Shown here: piece by piece, positions 56,681-64,000 of the stretch
Position numbering within the stretch: the stretch's first letter is position 1
Layout: every line of letters starts with the position of its first letter
NCBI GenBank assembly: GCA_950295325.1
Contig: OX485804.1
Span: 52,318,429-52,382,428, forward strand
Length of the DNA stretch: 64,000 nt
Reading direction: 5' to 3'
Source: Polytrichum commune
Taxonomy: Eukaryota > Streptophyta > Polytrichopsida > Polytrichales > Polytrichaceae
Program-made: the position numbers and the translations under genes
The notes under the pieces: model-generated
What the model was told of the DNA's origin: nothing
The model's database searches: none
Seen by the model: only the letters and a program-made list of their open reading frames with translations

Positions 56681-59600
56681 ACATACCTTATAGGATAGTA
56701 GCATATGGAGAGTAGCATTTTCAATCGTACCCCACAACCCATTAGGGTTTTTAGGGAGTTCAATATGTTGTTAACATGGCAAATGCATGTTAACAAAATC
56801 ATGTCCACTTGGCGCTGGAAATCTAACATGCCTCCAATGTCTTAAGATCATGTTAAGCATTAAAGTATTGCATTAGTTTGTCCATTTCTTAATTTGCTTG
56901 GAATCCTCACCATTTTCAATCCACAATTCCAAAACAACCATATCGATTATGAAAAGAACTTGGGCATATGTAAAGTGTGTTTTACTTATTGGTAATGTAT
57001 AGTGTCGTCCCCCTTATACACCATCATGTATGAAAATAGTTTGCAATAGTTACACTTGAATTTTCAAGCATTTATTATGTTGTCAGCCCTTCACATGTAG
57101 TTGTGGGCAAGGGATCAAGTAAAAGTTATTAAGAACGTGAGTCCAAAATGCATAAACTCGCTTTCTAAGTTCAAGAGTTGAGAGACAAAAGTCTAGGGTC
57201 CACTCTTCATACCTCGTACAAACCAATGTGAGTGTAAAAAGTGGGTATAATTTGAGGCACCAATTTACATATTATTACGTAAGGGGGAGATTTTTTTTTT
57301 TTCCCCTAATGTGTCCAAATGAAAAGGATACTAAGAATTTAAAGTAAAGGGAGACATACAAAAAATTGGGTCCTATAGTTTGAAGATGACTATGAGGCAC
57401 ATATTATAGAAGGGGGGGGGGGGGAAAATAATAATAAATAAATAAAAATACTTAACAAATTTCATAGAGGAAAGTGGAAGTGGATTGTGGACATATTAAG
57501 AACCTATATTTCTCAGTGTTTATATCTTGTTTTGTTGTGGAGGTATTTATTACATCAAATTGAAAAGCTTAGGATATACACATGAATCTAATACCATTAG
57601 GATGTATATATGTATTTGTCTTTTTCTATACATTTCCTATATATATGGGGCTTTGTTTCATCGTCAAGCACACATGTCATTTAGAGTTCCAATGAAAAGT
57701 GGCTAGGGGATGGACTCTTCATTGGAAACCTACATGATGTGTGTGAATCAATATGAAATTAAACCCCATATAAACAACATATGATACAGAACAATAAATG
57801 CATGTGTACTAATTGCATGCTAGAAATTGGACCCACGTATTTACACTAAGCTTTAAATTGAAATGTGATAAATGCATCCATAAATACAAATCATGTATCA
57901 AATAGACCTTTACTACTTATAAATTCCACTTTCACTTTCCAGTGAGAAAGTCATTGAACTTTTTTCATTCATAGCTTGTAACTGAACGATTGCATCAAGC
58001 AAACAAAACCAAGATCAATAACTAAGCCACAACCTAGAGAGAGAAAAAAAACTCAAGCTTGTAAAAACCTAGAACCCAAATGCAAACCCTAGCAAGAATG
58101 GACAATGTAGTCATTCATGACTACTACTACATGACAACATTGGATGATGTGATTGGATTGAACTAAGACTTCTACTGTCAACTTTTTCCCTAAACTTAGG
58201 GCCCCCTTTTGTACATCTACCTATACTTCAAGATTCTTAACAACCTTTTGAAATGTACAAGCTGAAGACAATTAATACCTCAAATAATACATCTTCTTAA
58301 ACTCATGTTAGTTTGTACATGATATAAAGGGTCCACCAACCAGGGAAGAGTGGAATCACCAAGGAGAAAACATAAAAAATCAATGTAAAGAGAAAATCAT
58401 CTATAAGTTAGGTTGTAATCTTGGTGTTTGTAGACAAAGCATGAACATATCTACAACATTTTTTTTGTTTTTTTGTTTATTCATACCAAAAATTCAATAT
58501 CTTGTGAATATTTACCATTTAATAATGAATAGTTATAGCTAAAATTTTGAAGCACTCTAAATATTCAATCCAAACATCATATATGCATTTTGGCAACCTA
58601 CAGTGAGGGTGGGTGGGCGCCAATGTAGTCACTGTTTCAAAGTTTTAAAACAATTAAGTATTGATGGCTGCATGCTGAGCATACAATTTGGGGATGGCCT
58701 AGGAGGACATGCATGGGTGCATCAAGGCATGATGACATGGGTCCAAAACTAATAAATAAAAGGGCCACGATAATTTCTACCCACACTAACTTGCAGCCCA
58801 CAATATTAGGCATGAACAATGTAATTTGTAGCAAACTATAAGGAAACATTCATGATTTCCTAACATGTTATGCAATTAAAAACCATAACATGATATTGTC
58901 TTGTAACGGGATGTGTAGAGCGGGTGAAAGTTCTTAGGAAATAAATACTTTCACTAGGTATATATAACTACATAATACTCCAATGTGCTTCCACTCTTAA
59001 TCAATGAACAGAATGACATGCCAAATTTAGTTTAACCGGACATCTACACTTAAGTGGTAAGTGGTTTGGTGTGGCTCCAAGAGCCACAACCAAAACAAGA
59101 CATGTGTTTGCAAAAGATTGGATTGCGTGCTCAGAATCTAGTAACCATTCTAATCTCAATAGTCAACATAATCATGAAAGATTCATATATGACCATTCAA
59201 CAAGCACGAGAATATTCACTTTGATAATAGATAAGATATTCATGTATATTGCTCCAAAAATTGTGAGGAAGTGGCTATGGACTTCATTTGGATATGCTAA
59301 GGATCTCGTATTAGTACATGTGTTTCATATCCTAGGAGAAGTGGGCTTAGTCGCAAGATAAAGTAACCATTTAAGGCCCATCTACCTAATCCAACGTGGC
59401 ATTTGTTGTGGAGTATCCAAAAACGTAAAGAGAAAGCACCTTATAGTACCTTTGTGTATTCTTCAATGCTCATTGATGATGAACATTGGAGCTAGTAGTG
59501 GGGGAGCACCAAAAGCGGTTCAATATATAGAACCCATGTTTGAGCAAAAAGAATAACGTCATCATCCTTTGAGTGATGTCACATGCGCCTCAGCTTGATT

Positions 59601-60586
59601 GTTTGCTAGGCACATGGCCAATTGTGTTGTGGTTCCATGTGGATGGCATTCATTGGCCACAACTTATATTCCACGAGTACTTAGCACCATGGCGGCTTTG
59701 GAATAAATCTCTAAATAACATAAGTAGAGAGCCATGCTAGTAAGATTCATAGCACTAGGGGTGCAACACCCTATTGTTGAGTAATGTTATGAACATATTA
59801 TACCAACATAACATCATCCTTTAATCCCCATGTCAAAGTTCTCTTTTCAAATTTTTACTTGACTGTGTCATCTTGATTTAGGTTTCATTTATAACTATCT
59901 CACCATCAATGTGGGGTAATCTCTGCACATAACAACGCAATAATATTCTTGTACCCCAAAGATATCATTACAAGAATTTTGGAAGTATGTTATGAACATC
60001 ATCATCTTCATTGTTGCAAATTATTATTCCAATAATGTTGAAAGCATTATTCCTAAAGTTATAGTTCATCTTCAACCTCATCAATGAATATTCAGTGTTC
60101 ATAGGGCCTACCACAAATCATTCCAACTTCTAGCGTGTGGTAAACATTAAACAAAATCTCCATGTTTGTGTGGTCTTAACTAATTAATGTCATTACCACC
60201 AATTCAGAACAAAACCAAACAAGAATATGAATGAATTGGTATATATATACACACACATCGAAAATGAAAATTTATGATCTTTCAAGAATGAAAGAATTTG
60301 AATATAATACATATCACAAAATCTTAAAAGTATAGGTTTAATGACGAACCCTATAATTTATTAGTTGTGCAATTTTGTAGCCTAAAAATAATTATTATGA
60401 TGATCAATCCTTCAAGATTACACTTACAAGGAGCTAATAATAAAAACTACAATGAACTTTGGAATTGGTTCAGGTTAACCTAAACACTACCGTACCTCTA
60501 GCAGCTTGGGCAAAAATGATAAATTTTAAAATGTGCCTAAATTTTTAGGAAACTAATTTTGTTTAGTGTCTAGAAAAAATAAATAA
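56681..60586. other. AT-rich intergenic DNA, no gene seen
   Basis: Includes a T-run at about 57290 and a G-run at about 57411-57423. The 96-codon frame at 59071-59361 has no recognised domain. Confidence 0.6.
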
Positions 60587-60694
60587 AGTGACAACAATCC
60601 AATATAGTGACAACAATCCAATATAGTGACAACAATCCAATATAGTGACAACAATCCAATAGAATGACAACAATCTAATAGAGTGACAACAATA
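60587..60694. repeat. 19-bp tandem repeat, about 6 units
   Basis: Units of TAGTGACAACAATCCAATA; four are nearly perfect and the last two diverge. It creates a Ile/Leu/Cys-rich minus frame that is not a gene. Confidence 0.93.
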
Positions 60695-61589
60695 GAGTGC
60701 CTAAAATCACAACAATGCAAGTGACATTCAGTGGAATCCAACTCCAATCATTTGCTTAAGTTCTCAATTCATGCTCCACATGATATTGTTTTGAACCTCA
60801 ATAAAATCCAATAATAAATAACAAATGTAGTTCAAGGTGTAAGAGTGGATTTGGATGTGCCTCACAATGTTTACATTAATACTATTATCCTCAAAAAACA
60901 TTTTCATCACCTCCCCTCAACAATAGGTGGTGACCACCATCAGAGATGTGTAAATGAACATGACATAGCCTCTGGCCGTCACATCCACCCATGACATGAC
61001 TTGAGCACCCGTGATATGTAGCAAGTTATTTTTGCAGTTATGGTTATAGTAAATGTTGTTGGTCGGCTGCAATAAGTAGTTAGATAACAATTAAATGCTA
61101 TTAGCACTTGGATTTCATGAAGCAAGTTTCATTAAAAATAAATTTGAATCCATAACTTGATAATGTTTGGATTTCGTTGGTTGCAAAATCTAACGGTTTA
61201 TAATTTTGCTTCTATACTTTGTTTCTAGAATTCTCTTTGACTCGACTTAGAGCAATCGGTTGTTTGTAGACTGCAAATTTACCATCAACCAAGGGGCGGA
61301 CCATGTCCGTTTACCATAGGTAAATTGTCACACTTATCTCATCCTAATGTGAAGTTGCGCCAATACTCGCGAATTGCTTTGTCAAGCAATAATTTTTGTA
61401 TCCCTCTATAGAATCTTTGGTCTCTATAATTGTGAAATTCATGAAGAGTCAATCAATATGCATTGTGCATTTTTCCCATGCAAAAATGAAGGCATTAAGC
61501 CTTGTTAACTTCCATGTATTTATGAATACACATGAGAACCATAAAATCACTAATCACATCATCCCTCTCAATTACATCGATGCCACGTG
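60695..61589. other. AT-rich intergenic DNA, no gene seen
   Basis: No recognisable coding or repeat. Confidence 0.6.
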
Positions 61590-61892
61590 ATTTGACTGCT
61601 ATTGTGGGCTCCATCAACTTCCACATGATATGATCTTGCAATATGTCGTTAGGAAAGCCAGGGATAAACATATGCTCCACCAAGTTATAAGAAATATACT
61701 TGCCTAATATCTACAAAATCATTGACCCTCAATCATGTTTGTTCTCCGTATGCAAAGCTTATTATAATAAGCTAGACCAATGAAGAACTTGTGGAATGAG
61801 GCCAATATAAGGTGAGGCTTGCTAACATAAGCCTCCATTGAAATAATTATGGACAATTAATATGATGTGACTAAGTTAATACTCCTCCATTG
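61590..61892. repeat. Direct duplication F, left copy
   Basis: Shares with 62563-62866 the ordered segments GGCTCCATCA, CTCCACCA, TTTGTTCT, GCAAAGCTTATT-like, AAGCTAGACCAATG, GAACTTG and AATTATGGACAATTAATAT, then GTGACTAAGTTAAT. About 70-75 percent similar by eye. Confidence 0.6.
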
Positions 61893-62562
61893 CACCCCTT
61901 ATGCTCTCTAAGCAGCCATTGAGCCCCCATTGAACCCAACTAGTTGATTATAGCCTAACAATCGGCCATAACATTTGACTGCAAATCAATACTCAACCAA
62001 GGCAATGCACTATTGACCAACAATCCATCTGGCCAGTCAATTGCTAAATGGCAATTTTTCAAGGTTGTCGACTACTAACCTATGTAGGATTTCTTATGTC
62101 TCTAAAGAAATAAATACATGAATACATAGTGACCATTTTTTTCAAAAATGTTTTAATGGATCACCAAAGTTTTTTAATAAAATGATTAATCATTTGGCAT
62201 TTTATGCCTAACATACTAACCTATAGTATATGTAACTTCATACATACAATGTGTATTGCCAATAAAATTAAAAATTAAAAAATTAAAATAGTGCAATCAA
62301 AATTATAATGCCACAACCATATTATGGTATGGTGATGAAAATTGATGTCACATGAAAGAATACATTTTGCAAGTAATGTGATTCTATTCATGAGCTATCC
62401 CCACCATTACAATGTGTTTGCTTGGATTTAAAAGGTGAACTAACAAGAATATTCATCCCACACTATATGTGCAAGGCAAAAGTTGTTGTGAAGGACAAAT
62501 CCAATAGTTGATGCCATAAAATCCCTCAAGGAGACATCTTATTCGATGTTTTAGTTGGAATT

Positions 62563-62866
62563 GGTATGACTGTGATTATGAGCTCCATCACCTTGAGCAT
62601 AATATGTTCAGCCACTATGTCCTCAACAAGGCTAGGCATAGGTGTAGACTCCACCATCTTCTCAAAAATGGTTTGGCCTAATATACGCCAAAATCACCTA
62701 CCACCCTTCTCTGTTTGTTCTTTGTATCCAAAGCTTGTTAAAACAAGCTAGGCCAATGGAGAACTTGGGAATGGGGCCAAAGTGAAGTGGCGCTTACTAC
62801 ATATACGCCCCCATTGTATAATTATGGGCAATTAATATATAATGTGACTAAGTTAATGCTCCATTG
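62563..62866. repeat. Direct duplication F, right copy
   Basis: Partner of 61590-61892, 970 bp downstream in the same orientation. The pair could be LTRs of a small element or an old segmental duplication. Nothing coding lies between. Confidence 0.6.
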
Positions 62867-64000
62867 ATCCCAAATTTTGGTCGATTGCTAGGCAATAGTA
62901 AGTCAACTACTAAAGTCTAACCCCAGCTTTGTGAGCACAAATCCCCCCCACCCTTGATTGCGTCCTAGTCTAGGTGGAGGGTTTGATTTCACACTAGTGT
63001 TTGCCTCCTACTTGCGACCGGAACATCCCATTTATATTCAAGAGAAGGCAAGACAATGAATTGAGTTGCACCACATCACTTAATAACACAGAAGTATTTA
63101 TAAATTGTTAAATCACCTTACAATGTCCATGAATTACTAAGTCTAACCACATTCATTTTATCCCTCCGTCTAAGTCACCACTCGTACGCCCTTGGCTAGC
63201 ATACCACCCATTGAATTGCAACATTGAAGTTGTTGGTGTTTCTCTACTTCTCATTTGGTTGTTGCATGTCCAATACGTTGCCACCCAAATCACCCTCTCA
63301 ATAGAGCCCTTGCTCCCAATGTGCTCGTTGCCCAGCTATGCTTACTGCTTGCTTCACACCGATCTGCTCCGCTGATCAGGTCCACTAGCTAGTTTTCACC
63401 AGTCTTTCTCTCCCGCTCAACAATCACAATCGGAACACGCCATCGTGGCCCGTCTGAACAATGGATCCCAGTCCCCGTGGTTCTCTTGCCTCCTCTACCA
63501 ACAATGCAACCAAATCAACGTATTGCAACATCTTACTGGCAGAAGGAAGAACCTCACACAACAAACCCACATCACCTACCAAGAGCTTCCCACTCGTTAG
63601 CAACAATAATCCACACCATCGACCACAGTAATGATCTCGCCATCCATGTCTCTAGCCTCAACTCTCCTTTGAATCAGAGAAGAAGAAGGGAGAACCAAAC
63701 CACAATCTCGCCAATTCGTTGCTGCCAAACTACTTAGCTCAACATCCTCCCAACACTTACATCTTTAAAACCCTATCACAGTAAAGTGCCGGTCCCCACA
63801 CCACCCCTACTTCTCCACTCACCATCTCCTTGCCTTTCTCCTACCGTGACCCCACCGGCACACTTCAAGTAGTCAACAACCATCCCAATGTATTAACTTT
63901 CACCCACACACATGAATCTTCTTTCCCCTCTCAGACTTCCTTCTAGTACCTTCCTCGCTTTGTCCTCGCACCCTCAACCAAAAACAGAATGTACAAATTC
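62867..64000. other. Window end, slightly GC-richer DNA without recognised gene
   Basis: From about 63150 the sequence becomes C-rich on plus and contains overlapping frames (63477-63737 plus, 63424-63606 minus). Neither resembles a known family. It could be the edge of a gene beyond the window. Confidence 0.4.

Noticed and set aside
60553-60747. 64-codon Ile/Leu/Cys-rich minus frame
   Set aside because: Translation of the 19-bp tandem repeat.

Overview
The window looks like nuclear DNA of a land plant with a large, repeat-rich genome. The evidence is one intron-containing gene of a plant kinase family (YODA-type MAPKKK) with GT-AG introns, followed by about 55 kb of AT-rich DNA with no other intact gene but many decayed mobile elements: MITEs, LINE fragments, SINE-like units and an LTR-element remnant. 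Low gene density and strongly decayed repeats would suit a fern, lycophyte or gymnosperm, but nothing here proves the clade.

Region 1 (1-9,500) holds the only gene I consider functional. It lies on the minus strand, with the start codon at 6,787 and the stop at 1,129. I could join eleven coding exons with consistent phases into a 905-residue protein: a Ser/Pro-rich N-terminus opening with MPWW, a complete protein kinase domain at about residues 404-660, and a Ser/Pro/Gly-rich tail. Its last intron carries a MITE. The upstream 2.7 kb is richer in GC and simple repeats than the rest of the window and probably holds the promoter and 5' leader.

Region 2 (9,500-20,700) contains a decayed LINE on the minus strand (copy A), a tRNA-like SINE unit in its 3' flank, several inverted-repeat structures, and an unrecognised charged reading frame near 18.3-18.6 kb.

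Region 3 (21,100-32,700) is MITE-rich. Four members of one family with PIF/Harbinger-like ends (about 480-590 bp, TTA or TCA target duplications) fall within 7.5 kb. Two further inverted-repeat elements (30,881-31,200 and 32,352-32,675) and a SINE-like unit with a 23-base poly(A) follow.

Region 4 (35,900-46,000) has a second LINE fragment (copy B). It preserves a Cys/His finger and a restriction-like endonuclease pattern; copy A adds an RNase H-like motif. Two unrecognised decayed coding-like stretches (38,890-39,285 minus; 44,510-45,496 plus), a 15-unit minisatellite and a three-copy 130-bp repeat are also here.

Region 5 (46,000-64,000) contains a four-unit 115-bp tandem array, a pair of 235-bp MITEs in inverted orientation, a gag-protease remnant of an LTR retrotransposon (about 52.8-56.2 kb, minus) with a primer-binding-like site, a 19-bp tandem array and a 300-bp direct duplication. 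Apart from the kinase gene, no set of genes here appears to work together. The most unusual item is the LINE family that seems to combine RNase H with a C-terminal restriction-like endonuclease.
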